Source: Microbacterium lacticum (GTDB lineage: Bacteria > Actinomycetota > Actinomycetes > Actinomycetales > Microbacteriaceae). From it: 64,000 nucleotides of DNA. Position 1 is the first letter of the stretch; the number at the start of each line of letters is the position of its first letter. Below are positions 39,816-47,772 of the stretch, piece by piece. The position numbers and the translations under genes are program-made. Location of the stretch: assembly GCF_006716815.1 (NCBI RefSeq), contig NZ_VFPS01000005.1, positions 62,001 through 126,000 of the forward strand, written 5' to 3'. A model generated the notes under the pieces. It was given only the letters and a program-made list of their open reading frames with translations, had not been told where the DNA came from and ran no database searches.

Positions 39816-39892
39816 GCGGCGAGCGCGGCGAGCGGCAGCGGAACGGCCGCCAGCGCTGCGAGCCGGCTTCGCATTCGAGCGGCTGTGTTCAC
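39811..39892 (-). pseudogene. Lipoprotein gene, 5' part (signal peptide only)
   Basis: GTG 39892, with AAAGGA upstream, opens VNTAARMRSRLAALAAVPLP then LAALAA: a basic start and a hydrophobic core ending where a lipobox (LAA-C) is expected. The next codon is TAG, formed by the CTAG of the insertion target. Joined to 33898-34244 it gives one lipoprotein of at least 120 residues. It is divergent from the response-regulator gene, which matches the usual lipoprotein/two-component layout. Confidence 0.7.
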
Positions 39893-40069
39893 GGAAGGTC
39901 CTTTCTCATGGATGCCGATCAACCAAGGTGCTGATCGGGCGCGATTCCATTGAGCCCGGAGACGTGTTGCGAGAGCGTCAGAGAAAACGCTTACGTCTTC
40001 TTTAGGGGTGCCGTGCGTGACTCGATGGAGAGGCACGAGCGTCGAGGCCGGAGGAGACACGAGAGACAC

Positions 40070-40744
40070 ATGAGGGTGCTTGTCGTGGAAGACCAGGTGT
40101 TCTTGGCCGAGGCCATCCAGATCGGGCTACGCCCGGAGGCGATCACGGCCGACCTGGCTCATGACGGCGACGCCGCGTTGGCGATGGTCGATATCAACGA
40201 GGACGACATCCTGATCCTCGACCGAGACATCCCCGGTACCCACGGCGACGACGTGTGCCGCATTCTCGCCGGGCGGGACAGCGCCCCTTCGATCCTGATG
40301 CTCACCGCGGCCCGCCGGCTGGGCGAGAAGGTCGCGGGGTTCGAGCTGGGCGCCGACGACTACCTCGCCAAGCCGTTCGAGTTCCCCGAGCTCGTCGCGA
40401 GGCTTCGAGCGCTGAACCGCCGGAGCGGGCCGTCGCAGCCCCCCATCTTGGAGGCGTGCGGCGTCCGGTTTGACCCGTTCCGCCGCGAGGTCTATCGGGA
40501 CGGACGGCTCGTTCGGCTCTCCCGCAAGGCGTGCGCCGGTGCGCAGCATCGACGGGGGCTTCGCGAGCATCCGTCCGCCCGCGCGCACTGGGGCATCCCT
40601 CACGGTGCTCGTCACGGCTCGCTCACCGCCGGGCGCACGGCGTCGGCCGCGCGGTGGTGGTGCGGGGTCCCGCCCAGGGAGTGCTCAGCCTGGAAGATCG
40701 CGTCGGCGACGAGCTGTTGCGCGTGCTCGTTCTCGAGCCGGTAG
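40070..40744 (+). pseudogene. OmpR-type response regulator, DNA-binding domain lost
   Basis: ATG 40070 opens a complete receiver domain: MRVLVVEDQVFLAEAIQIGL, phospho-acceptor Asp51 (ILDRDIPGTHGDD), LMLTAARR and Lys101 (DDYLAKPFEFPELVARLRAL). The linker and first strands of a winged helix follow (VRFDPFRREVYRDGRLVRLS). At about residue 153, after LSRK, the sequence becomes unrelated (ACAGAQHRRGL) and runs antisense over the ArsR gene to 40744. The helix-turn-helix is missing. A neighbouring frame just after the break (VRSIDGGFASIRPPARTGAS) could be the end of a histidine kinase, suggesting a deletion that removed most of both genes. Confidence 0.7.
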
Positions 40745-40995
40745 AAGATGCGCGTGCCCTCCTGCCGGGTCGAGACGATGCGCGCCAGCCGCAACTTCGC
40801 GAGGTGCTGCGAGACGGCGGCCGGCGACTTGTCGACGGTCTCCGCCAGACGGTTCACCGACAGCTCGCTGGCGTCGCGCAGGGCCATGATGATGCGCACA
40901 CGGGTCGCGTCCGCGAGCATCGAGAACACCTCCACCGCCAGCTCGACGTACTCGCTCTCCGGCAGACGTCCACATCTCGAAGTATCTGCATTCAT
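40612..40995 (-). CDS. ArsR/SmtB-family metal-sensing repressor
   Basis: The roughly 127-residue winged-helix protein starts at ATG 40995 (MNADTSRCGRLPESEYVELA). The core is VEVFSMLADATRVRIIMALR and LSVNRLAETVDKSPAAVSQH, with LAKLRLARIVSTRQEGTRIF as the wing. The C-terminal helix carries HAQQLVADAIFQAEHSLGGT then PHHHRA, histidine-rich as in zinc/nickel/cobalt sensors (alpha5 site) rather than arsenic sensors. A palindrome lies over its start. No metal transporter follows directly; the chromate operon is next on the same strand. Confidence 0.85.
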   Translation of the reverse strand: MNADTSRCGRLPESEYVELAVEVFSMLADATRVRIIMALRDASELSVNRLAETVDKSPAAVSQHLAKLRLARIVSTRQEGTRIFYRLENEHAQQLVADAIFQAEHSLGGTPHHHRAADAVRPAVSEP

Positions 40996-41003
40996 ACGCA
41001 GAT
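40984..41003. promoter_or_regulatory. ArsR operator candidate
   Basis: ATCTGC (40984-40989) and GCAGAT (40998-41003) form a perfect inverted repeat around an 8-nt spacer that contains the ATG at 40995. Binding there would block the start of the ArsR gene, as expected for autorepression. Confidence 0.6.
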
Positions 41004-41038
41004 TATCGCACAAATCCGGAGACTTCCATCGCCCGGCC

Positions 41039-42259
41039 TTAGCCGATGAGGGTGATCAGAATGCCCCCAGCGGCGCCCACGATGACGACGGCCCAGGCGG
41101 GTGCCCGCCAGGCGATCAGGAGCACGAAGCAGATCAGCGCGAGCACGAAGGGGGCCGCGCCGGTGATGGCGGTGGTGAAGACGGGGTCGTAGAGCGCGGC
41201 GGCGAGGATGCCGACTACGGCGGCGTTGGCTCCGCGCATCAGCGCCTGGGCACAGGGGCGGGAACGGAAGGTGTTCCAGAACGGGAGTACCCCGGTGAGC
41301 AGCAGGAACCCGGGCAGGAACACGCCGGTGAGGGCGATCGCGGCTCCTGTCGCGCCGCCGGGGCCGATGGTGGAGAGGGTGCCGAGGTAGGCGGCGAAGG
41401 TGAAGAGGGGCCCGGGCATGGCCTGGGCGGCACCGTAGCCGGCGAGGAACTGGTCAGGGGTGACCCAGCCGGTGTCGACCACGCCGGCCTGCAGCAGGGG
41501 GAGCACGACGTGGCCGCCGCCGAAGACGAGGGCTCCCGCACGGTAGAAGGCGTCGAACAGCTGCACCGCCCCCCACTGCGTGGTTGTGGCGAGCACCGGC
41601 AGTCCCACGAGGAGCAGCACGAACAGGGTCAGGCAGATCACGCCGGCTGTGCGGGCGACGGGGAAGCGGATCATCGCGGTCGCGGGTACGGGAGCGCTCC
41701 GGCAGAAGATCAGTCCTGCGATCGCGCCGATCGCGATGGCGCCGATCTGCCCGGTCGACCCGGCGAGCAGGAGGGCGCTGGCGGCGGCGACCACCGCGAT
41801 GGCGGCGCGCTCCCGGTCGGGGGTGAGGGTTTTTGCCATGCCGAACACGGCTTGGGCGACGATCGCGACGGCGACGATCTTGAGGCCGGTGAGGATGCCG
41901 CCGCCCACGACGCCTTCGAACAGCGGCGCCCCGTACGCGAAGGCCACCATGAGGGCGGCTGAGGGCAGGGTGAAGGCGAGGAACGCGGCGATCGCGCCGG
42001 CGGGGCCTGCGCGGAAGAGGCCGAGGCCGAAGCCGACCTGGCTGGATGCGGGGCCGGGGAGGAACTGGCTGAGGGCGACGAGGTCGCCGTACTCGTTGTC
42101 GTCGAGCCACCGGCGGCGCTGCACGAGCTCGTCGCGGAAGTAGCCGAGGTGGGCGATGGGGCCGCCGAAGGCGGTCACGCCCAGCTTCCCGAAGACGCGC
42201 AGCACCTCCCGGGTGGACCCCTGTCCCGCTTGCGGGGGAGTGGTGGTGTCCGTTGTCAT
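41039..42259 (-). CDS. chrA: Chromate efflux transporter ChrA
   Basis: The 406-residue membrane protein has the two homologous CHR halves. The first reads FGKLGVTAFGGPIAHLGYFR, LSQFLPGPASSQVGFGLGLF and helices to about 190. The second reads FDAFYRAGALVFGGGHVVLP, DQFLAGYGAAQAMPGPLFTF and the remaining helices. The GGP and PGP(A/L) motifs are typical of ChrA, which expels chromate using the proton gradient. It is coupled to the upstream PadR gene by an ATGA overlap, forming an operon. Confidence 0.92.
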   Translation of the reverse strand: MTTDTTTPPQAGQGSTREVLRVFGKLGVTAFGGPIAHLGYFRDELVQRRRWLDDNEYGDLVALSQFLPGPASSQVGFGLGLFRAGPAGAIAAFLAFTLPSAALMVAFAYGAPLFEGVVGGGILTGLKIVAVAIVAQAVFGMAKTLTPDRERAAIAVVAAASALLLAGSTGQIGAIAIGAIAGLIFCRSAPVPATAMIRFPVARTAGVICLTLFVLLLVGLPVLATTTQWGAVQLFDAFYRAGALVFGGGHVVLPLLQAGVVDTGWVTPDQFLAGYGAAQAMPGPLFTFAAYLGTLSTIGPGGATGAAIALTGVFLPGFLLLTGVLPFWNTFRSRPCAQALMRGANAAVVGILAAALYDPVFTTAITGAAPFVLALICFVLLIAWRAPAWAVVIVGAAGGILITLIG

Positions 42260-42591
42260 CGGCCGGTGCCTTCCTGGGTGAAGATGCGCATCCGTTCCCG
42301 GGCGACCGCGAGGCCGCGCCGGCCTTTCTCGGTTGCGGAGTAGAGCTTGCGGATGGTGCGGCCCTCTCGTTCGGTCCGTACGGTGAGGTAGCCGTCTTCG
42401 ACCATCTTGTGGAGCATCGGGTAAAGGGTCCCTGCTGAGAGGCGGTAGCCGTGACCGGCGAGCTCCTCGATCATCCAGGCGCCGTAGATCTCTTCCTGTG
42501 ACGCGTGGTGCAGCACGTGCATCCTGACGAGCCCGCCGAGGAGGTCTCGGTACTCGTCCAGCTCGTCAAGGGAGCGCCTGCTCGTCACCAC
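42256..42591 (-). CDS. PadR-family regulator of the chromate operon
   Basis: The 111-residue winged-helix protein contains LLGGLVRMHVLHHASQEEIY, GAWMIEELAGHGYRLSAGTL, YPMLHKMVEDGYLTVRTERE and KLYSATEKGRRGL, a compact PadR domain without the long C-terminal region. PadR-type genes precede chrA in several actinobacteria. A 30-bp concentric palindrome lies 7 nt upstream of the start. It is therefore likely to repress its own operon and respond to chromate or a related signal; this is inferred. Confidence 0.88.
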   Translation of the reverse strand: MVTSRRSLDELDEYRDLLGGLVRMHVLHHASQEEIYGAWMIEELAGHGYRLSAGTLYPMLHKMVEDGYLTVRTEREGRTIRKLYSATEKGRRGLAVARERMRIFTQEGTGR

Positions 42592-42597
42592 GCCTGT

Positions 42598-42627
42598 CTA
42601 TCGGATCTCGATATCGAATGACGATAG
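42598..42627. promoter_or_regulatory. Operator of the padR-chrA operon
   Basis: Outer arms CTATCG (42598-42603) and CGATAG (42622-42627) are centred on the same point as an inner perfect palindrome CGATATCG (42609-42616). The concentric symmetry and its position directly before the PadR start make it a strong candidate for the PadR binding site. Confidence 0.7.
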
Positions 42628-42667
42628 AACAGGTGAACGTGCGCTTAACGCTCCCGGAGTGCCAGCG

Positions 42668-42865
42668 GGCGGGATCGGTGACCTGGTTCAGCCCGCCGTA
42701 GGCGAGCCACAGCGATACAGCCGAGGCGACCGACAGCCGTACCGCGGCGACCATCAGGTCCGCCGCGCGCATCCGTCTACGAGCACGGACCCGCCGCGCC
42801 CGCGCAACCGAATCGTCTGTGCGGGGCCTGGCCGCCCGCGGAGAGGGAGCGGTGCCTGTTGTCAT
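42668..42865 (-). pseudogene. Ferric-reductase-like membrane protein, N-terminal remnant
   Basis: From ATG 42865 the frame reads a basic Pro/Arg-rich start, then ADLMVAAVRLSVASAVSLWL and AYGGLNQVTDPA. This is the beginning of the first helix region of actinobacterial ferric-reductase-like (FRD-domain) oxidoreductases. After TDPA the sequence turns into the promoter DNA of the padR-chrA operon. Only about 66 residues remain. The family call is tentative. Confidence 0.45.
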
Positions 42866-43010
42866 CCTCAACTCGATTCGGGTGGGTCCGGTTATCGACG
42901 AGTCCCACGATCCCCCTCTTTTCTTCCAGGATTCTTGGGGCGCCTAACTGGGGGACGCTTAGCCTCACCAACGTTGCTCGCCGCGGCTGGCGGGTGCTTA
43001 TGTTGAGGTC

Positions 43011-43754
43011 ATGGCGACAGATCTGCCCGCAGACAACCCCGCGCTCCAAGCCCATCCTGACGAGCCGCACCGCGGCGGCATCGCGCAACGGCTGAACTGG
43101 CTGCGCGCCGGCGTGCTCGGCGCGAACGACGGCATCGTCTCCGTCGCCGCGATCGTCGTCGGCGTCGCGGGCGCGACCACCGCCACCGGGCCCATCCTCA
43201 CCGCCGGGCTGGCGGGCCTGGTCGGAGGCGCCATCTCGATGGCCCTGGGCGAGTACGTCTCCGTCAGCAGCCAGAGCGACAGTGAACGCGCCCTGATCGC
43301 GAAAGAACGCCAGGAACTGCGCGACATGCCGGACGAAGAACTCGACGAGCTCGCCGGGCTCTACCAAGCCCGCGGGCTCAGCGCACAGACCGCGCGACAG
43401 GTCGCCGTGGAGCTCACCGCGCACGACGCCCTTGCCGCACACCTATCCGCCGAGCTCAACATCGACCAAAACGACGTCGTGAGCCCCTGGCACGCGGCAG
43501 TCGCATCTGCGGCAGCGTTCACGATCGGCGCTATCCTGCCCATGCTCGCCATCCTCCTACCCCCGCCAGGGTGGCGTGTCCCGGTGACCTTCGTTGCCGT
43601 GCTTGTCGCCCTCGCGATCACGGGAGCCATCTCCGCACACATCGGCGGCAGCTCCCGACACCGCGCCATGATCCGCGTCGTCATCGGCGGTGCCCTCGCC
43701 CTCGCCGCGACCTACGGCGTCGGAGCACTCCTCGGCGCCTCCGGAGCGGTCTGA
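43011..43754 (+). CDS. VIT1/CCC1-family iron/manganese transporter
   Basis: The 247-residue protein starts MATDLPADNPALQAHPDEPH and contains the family motifs LNWLRAGVLGANDGIVSVAA and GLVGGAISMALGEYVSVSSQ in helices 1-2. A cytoplasmic charged loop (IAKERQELRDMPDEELDELA) and three more helices to the C-terminus follow. These proteins move Fe2+ or Mn2+ out of the cytoplasm. TATGTT lies 6 nt before the ATG (leaderless). The last 43 bp overlap the convergent peptidase gene. Confidence 0.9.
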   Translation: MATDLPADNPALQAHPDEPHRGGIAQRLNWLRAGVLGANDGIVSVAAIVVGVAGATTATGPILTAGLAGLVGGAISMALGEYVSVSSQSDSERALIAKERQELRDMPDEELDELAGLYQARGLSAQTARQVAVELTAHDALAAHLSAELNIDQNDVVSPWHAAVASAAAFTIGAILPMLAILLPPPGWRVPVTFVAVLVALAITGAISAHIGGSSRHRAMIRVVIGGALALAATYGVGALLGASGAV

Positions 43755-44554
43755 AACAGAGCGAATTGTGACCAATCTAGAGGTGCCCACGAGGGCGAGA
43801 AAAGGCAGGGACGGCTCACTCTTTCGACGCCTGTCCTGTGCCTCTCCGCGGGCGGCGACCGCGCAGCGACGAGCGCGCCGTCGGCGCCGTAGCGGCGCCA
43901 GTGTCCCGATGAGATGACCGTCGGCGGCGCCGAAGGGTCGCGGACGAGCAGCGCCGAATCGTCGTCGACGAACCACACCTCCTGCCCCGAGCGCGCGGCG
44001 CCGCGCGCGAACAGCTCTTCCGCATCCCCGGGCATCCAATCGGCGCCGAGGTGCCCGGCGAAGAACCAATCGAAGAGGGCGACGGCGGGAGCGGCGTCGT
44101 CGAGCCCGAACAGGGCGAGCTCATCGAGATCGTCGAAGGCTGCGGGCCACCGGTCGAGCTCGCGGGCGAAGATCATCGAGCCGGCGCTCCACCCGACGTA
44201 CACCTTCTGCTCGAGCAGCTCGGCGAGCACCGGCGCCAGGCCGCTCGCCCGCCAGGCATGCGCGGCCCACAGGTTGCTGCCGCCGTACCCGAGGATCACG
44301 TCGGCCGAGCGCAGGCGCGACTCGACCAGGCTCGCGGGGCCGGCGAAGAGCGAGGCGATGTCGAACTCCGCCCAGCCGAGCGCGCGCGACCCCTCGAGAT
44401 GGTCGACGAGGGTCGAACTGTCACCGGGAAAGCCGAGGATGGCGTCGATCACCACGACGACCCGCGAATCGGCGAGTGGCTTGCCGAGCAGGTCGACGAG
44501 CGCGTCGCGGATCATCTCGTTGGCGATTCCGCCAGACGTGAGAAGCATGCGCAT
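43712..44554 (-). CDS. Peptidase E-like (S51) protein
   Basis: The product, starting at ATG 44554, has MRMLLTSGGIANEMIRDALV, ADVILGYGGSNLWAAHAWRA and the nucleophile elbow VYVGWSAGSMIFA with Ser123, followed by GLDDAAPAVALFDWFFAGHL. This is the class-I glutamine-amidotransferase-like fold of Asp-specific dipeptidase E. After GADGALVAAR the frame runs about 48 residues further into the VIT1 gene on the other strand; that tail is unlike the family and suggests that its natural end was replaced when the metal island arrived. A TACCCT box lies 6 nt before the start. Confidence 0.75.
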   Translation of the reverse strand: MRMLLTSGGIANEMIRDALVDLLGKPLADSRVVVVIDAILGFPGDSSTLVDHLEGSRALGWAEFDIASLFAGPASLVESRLRSADVILGYGGSNLWAAHAWRASGLAPVLAELLEQKVYVGWSAGSMIFARELDRWPAAFDDLDELALFGLDDAAPAVALFDWFFAGHLGADWMPGDAEELFARGAARSGQEVWFVDDDSALLVRDPSAPPTVISSGHWRRYGADGALVAARSPPAERHRTGVERVSRPCLFSPSWAPLDWSQFALFQTAPEAPRSAPTP

Positions 44555-44590
44555 CGGCCCAGGGTAGGGCACCGCAGCGCGCATCACGAT

Positions 44591-44612
44591 AAAACTTCCG
44601 GTCGGAGGTTTT
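44591..44612. promoter_or_regulatory. Operator candidate of the sugar operon
   Basis: AAAACTTCCG and CGGAGGTTTT are inverted around GT, with one mismatch. The size and central CG-rich symmetry fit a LacI- or GntR-type operator. It lies 66 nt upstream of the isomerase start. Confidence 0.55.
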
Positions 44613-44677
44613 CTGCGGTATCGTCGTCACGCCGCCTCACGAAGAGGCGGCCCACAACGACGTATCGAAGGAACACC

Positions 44678-45505
44678 ATGACTCTGCCCGAGGCATCCGT
44701 TCAGCTCTATTCTCTGCGCGACGCATTCGCCGCCGACCCGCAGGGCTCGCTCGACAAGCTCGCCGCGATCGGTTACCGCAACGTCGAGGCGTTCGACTTC
44801 GTCGGGCGCCCCGCCGAGATCCGCGCGGCGCTGGATGCCTCGGGCCTCGCGTCGCCCACGGGCCACGCCCCGCTGCTGACCGACGAGCTGTGGACGCCCG
44901 ACGGCTCGATCCCGACGCCCGCCCCCGAGGTGGTCTTCGAGGCGGCCGCGACGATCGGCATGACCACGGTCATCGACCCGTTCGTCGCCCCCGAGCGCTG
45001 GCTCACCGAAGAGGGCGTCGCCGACATCGCCGAGCGCCTCAACGCGCTCGTCGAGACCGCCGCCGGCTTCGGCCTCTCGGTCGGCTACCACAACCACGCG
45101 CAGGAGTTCATCGCGTCGTGGGACGACGTCTCGGCCTACGAGCGGTTCGTCTCGCTCGCCGACCCGCGCGTGCAGCTCGAGCTCGACCTGTTCTGGGCGC
45201 TCACCGGCGGCCAGGACGTTCCCGCGCTCGTCGCGCGCCTCGGCGACCGGCTCACCGCCGTGCACGTCAAAGACGGCGTCGTGCCGGCCGTCAACCCGTG
45301 GGCTCCTGAGGCGGCCGTGCTCGGCGGCTCGAGTGAGCTCGACCAGCGCCGCCCGGGCGAGGGCGACGTCGCGCTCGCCGAGGCGCTGCGCGCCGGCACC
45401 GCCATCCGCTACGCCGTCGTCGAGTACGACAACGCCCCCGGTGATGTGTTCGAAGACGTGGCCGCGAGCCTGGCGTTCCTGAAGGACGGCGGGTTCGTCG
45501 CGTGA
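44678..45505 (+). CDS. Sugar phosphate isomerase/epimerase (xylose-isomerase-like TIM barrel)
   Basis: The 275-residue protein has the AP-endonuclease-2-type barrel: SVQLYSLRDAFAADPQGSLD, IGYRNVEAFDFVGRP, YHNHAQEF with metal-ligand histidine, VQLELDLFWALTGGQD and VHVKDG. The final strand reads YAVVEYDNAPGD. These residues bind a divalent metal and isomerise or epimerise sugars such as inosose or keto-sugars. GAAGGA precedes ATG 44678. It overlaps the following dehydrogenase gene by 4 nt, so both act in one catabolic step series. Confidence 0.87.
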   Translation: MTLPEASVQLYSLRDAFAADPQGSLDKLAAIGYRNVEAFDFVGRPAEIRAALDASGLASPTGHAPLLTDELWTPDGSIPTPAPEVVFEAAATIGMTTVIDPFVAPERWLTEEGVADIAERLNALVETAAGFGLSVGYHNHAQEFIASWDDVSAYERFVSLADPRVQLELDLFWALTGGQDVPALVARLGDRLTAVHVKDGVVPAVNPWAPEAAVLGGSSELDQRRPGEGDVALAEALRAGTAIRYAVVEYDNAPGDVFEDVAASLAFLKDGGFVA

Positions 45506-46638
45506 GCGCGAACAAGCCGCTCGGCGTCGGCATCATCGGCACCGGCGTCATCAGCCAGACCTACCTCGAGAACCTCACCTCGTTCCCCGACATCGCCGTC
45601 GTCGCGGTCGGCGACCTGATCGCCGAGCGGGCCCAGGCGAAGGCCGAGGAGTTCGGCATCCCGTCGTGGGGCACCGCCGACGACGTGCTCGCGAACCCCG
45701 ACGTCGAACTGGTCGTGAACCTCACGATCCCGGCCGTGCACGTCGAGGTCTCGCGCGCGGCCGTGGCCGCGGGCAAGCACGTCTGGACCGAGAAGCCGAT
45801 CGGCCTCGACCGGGAGTCCACGCGCGAGCTGCTCGCCGCGGCCGGCCAGGCGGGCGTTCGCATCGGCTCGGCGCCCGACACCCTCCTCGGCCCGGGATTC
45901 CAGACCGCCAAGCGCGCCGTCCTCGACGGTGTCATCGGCACGCCGCGGTTCGTGCAGACGATCTTCCAGACGCAGGGGCCGGATGCGTGGCATCCAGAAC
46001 CCGCGTTCCTCTTCGCGAACGGCGCCGGCCCGCTGCTCGACATGGGCCCGTACTATTTCTCCGCGCTCGTGAGCCTGCTCGGCCCGGTCGACGCGGTCAC
46101 CGCGCGCGGCTCGCGCCCGCAGCTCGAGCGGACGATCCGCTCGGGTCCGCGGGCCGGTGAGACCTTCCCGGTCGAGGTGCCCTCGACGGTGCAGGTGCTG
46201 AGCTCGTTCGCGGGCGGCCAGCACGGGACGCACCTGCTGAGCTTCGACTCGGCGCTCGAGCGTGCCGGCGTGGTCGAGATCCACGGCTCGGAGGGCACCC
46301 TCGTGCTACCCGACCCGAACATGTTCTCGGGGCGCATCGCGTACGTGAAGCCGCTCGGCTCGATCTCCGACGCCGACCGCGACGGTCAGCAGTGGATCGA
46401 GATCGAGGAGCAGGGGCCCGCCACCGGGCGCGGCATCGGTGTGCTCGACATGGCGCGCGCGATCAGCGAGGGCCGTCCGCACATCGCGACCGGCGAGCTC
46501 GGCTATCACGTGCTCGACGTGATGCTCTCGGCACAGGAATCCGTCGCCGACGGGCGGACCCGCACCATCGAGTCGACCGTCGCGCCGGTGCCGCTGCTGC
46601 CCGAGGGGTTCGATCCCTTCGCCGCGACGCTCGTCTGA
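45502..46638 (+). CDS. Gfo/Idh/MocA family dehydrogenase
   Basis: The 378-residue protein starts at GTG 45502, overlapping the stop of the isomerase gene (GTGA). It has a Rossmann start (LGVGIIGTGVISQTYLENLT), LVVNLTIPAVHVEVSRAAVA, the signature WTEKPIGLDRES and the substrate domain (SAPDTLLGPGFQTAKRAV, PLLDMGPYYFSALVSLLGPV). The DMGPYYF region with a catalytic-type tyrosine/histidine face is usual for sugar dehydrogenases. Together with the isomerase it suggests oxidation of a cyclitol or rare sugar. An IS481 element sits 65 nt beyond its stop. Confidence 0.88.
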   Translation: MSANKPLGVGIIGTGVISQTYLENLTSFPDIAVVAVGDLIAERAQAKAEEFGIPSWGTADDVLANPDVELVVNLTIPAVHVEVSRAAVAAGKHVWTEKPIGLDRESTRELLAAAGQAGVRIGSAPDTLLGPGFQTAKRAVLDGVIGTPRFVQTIFQTQGPDAWHPEPAFLFANGAGPLLDMGPYYFSALVSLLGPVDAVTARGSRPQLERTIRSGPRAGETFPVEVPSTVQVLSSFAGGQHGTHLLSFDSALERAGVVEIHGSEGTLVLPDPNMFSGRIAYVKPLGSISDADRDGQQWIEIEEQGPATGRGIGVLDMARAISEGRPHIATGELGYHVLDVMLSAQESVADGRTRTIESTVAPVPLLPEGFDPFAATLV

Positions 46639-46703
46639 CGCGCGAGATTCGGGCTCGGGTTTGGTCTCGGGTCGGGTTCGGTTTCGGCGGGGCGCCCTCT
46701 AGT

Positions 46704-47767
46704 TGTACTGACCCAGATCGTTGTTGACGTAGGAGAGACCTCCGGGGTCGAGTTGGAGCTGTCTAAGTTCTTCAGCTCAAACGCACGGAGGTCTCTCTTG
46801 TCTCACGCTAATGCCCGGCTGACTCCGGCCGGCCGGTTGATCATGGTTCAGCGCATCCAGTCGGGGCGTGCGGTCGCGCATGTCGCCGCGGAAATGGGGA
46901 TCTCCCGCACGACCGCGTGGCGGTGGTGGCGCAGGTTCCGGGAGTGCGGCCCGGCGGGCCTGATCGATCGTTCCAGCGTCGCCCGCTCCCACCCTCGCCA
47001 GACCAAAGCGTGCGTGGAGGCGAGGGTGCGGATCATGCGGCACCTCACTCGGCGTGGGCCGGTGTTCATCGCTGACAAGCTCGGCTTGCAGGCCTCAACG
47101 GTCGGTAGGGTGTTGCGCCGCCACCACGTGCCGTTGCTGCGGGAGCTGGACCCGGTCACGGGGTCCGTGATCCGCGCGACCCGCCGATCCGCGCAGCGTT
47201 ACGAGCATGATCATCCCGGGTCCCTGATCCACGTTGATGTGAAGAAACTCGGCCGTATCCCCGACGGCGGCGGATGGCGTCTGCATGGCCGCGGGCAACG
47301 TCCTGCGCGCAAGCGGGGCCTGGGTTACGACTACGTGCACACCGTCATCGACGACCATTCCCGAGTTGCTTACGCGGAGATCCACGACGACGAGAAAGGC
47401 ATCACCGCCGCGGGTGTGCTCGAGCGGGCGATCGCGTTCTACGCGCGCCTCGGCGTCAAGGTCGAACGCGTCATCAGCGACAACGCGTTCGCTTACCGCC
47501 ACTCGGCCGCGTTCAAGGCCGTGGTCGACGCGCACGGCATCCGACAGCGGTTCATCAAACCGCACTGCCCCTGGACCAACGGGAAAGTCGAACGCCTCAA
47601 CCGCACCCTCGCCACCGAGTGGGCCTACGCCCGCCCCTGGAGCTCGAACGACGACCGAAAAGCAGGGTTGACGACCTGGCTCGACTACTACAACCTAGAC
47701 AGGCACCACCTCGGCATCGGAGGCAGAACCCCCATCGACCGAATCAACAACGGTCGAGGTCAGTACA
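46704..47767 (+). mobile_element. IS481-family element, type B copy 3 (1064 bp)
   Basis: Flanked by perfect TCTAGT duplications (46698-46703 and 47768-47773). Same ends as copies 1 and 2, but carrying a diverged patch around 47401-47460 that changes several codons in the transposase gene. Confidence 0.92.
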
Positions 47768-47772
47768 TCTAG
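46798..47772 (+). CDS. IS481-family transposase (type B, copy 3)
   Basis: Same start and motifs as the other type B transposases. Differences seen are Ile for Thr after DDEKG, Glu for Asp in VLERAIAF, Lys for Thr in GVKVERV, and Arg for Lys in GGRTPID. The catalytic residues are unchanged. The final Ile codon and TAG stop come from the target TCTAGT. Confidence 0.92.
   Translation: MSHANARLTPAGRLIMVQRIQSGRAVAHVAAEMGISRTTAWRWWRRFRECGPAGLIDRSSVARSHPRQTKACVEARVRIMRHLTRRGPVFIADKLGLQASTVGRVLRRHHVPLLRELDPVTGSVIRATRRSAQRYEHDHPGSLIHVDVKKLGRIPDGGGWRLHGRGQRPARKRGLGYDYVHTVIDDHSRVAYAEIHDDEKGITAAGVLERAIAFYARLGVKVERVISDNAFAYRHSAAFKAVVDAHGIRQRFIKPHCPWTNGKVERLNRTLATEWAYARPWSSNDDRKAGLTTWLDYYNLDRHHLGIGGRTPIDRINNGRGQYI

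Noticed and set aside
42940..42975. CTTAGCCTCACC before the VIT1/CCC1 gene as a DtxR-type iron box
   Set aside because: Only a half-site resembles the TTAGGTTAGCCTAACC-type consensus and no symmetric partner is present.
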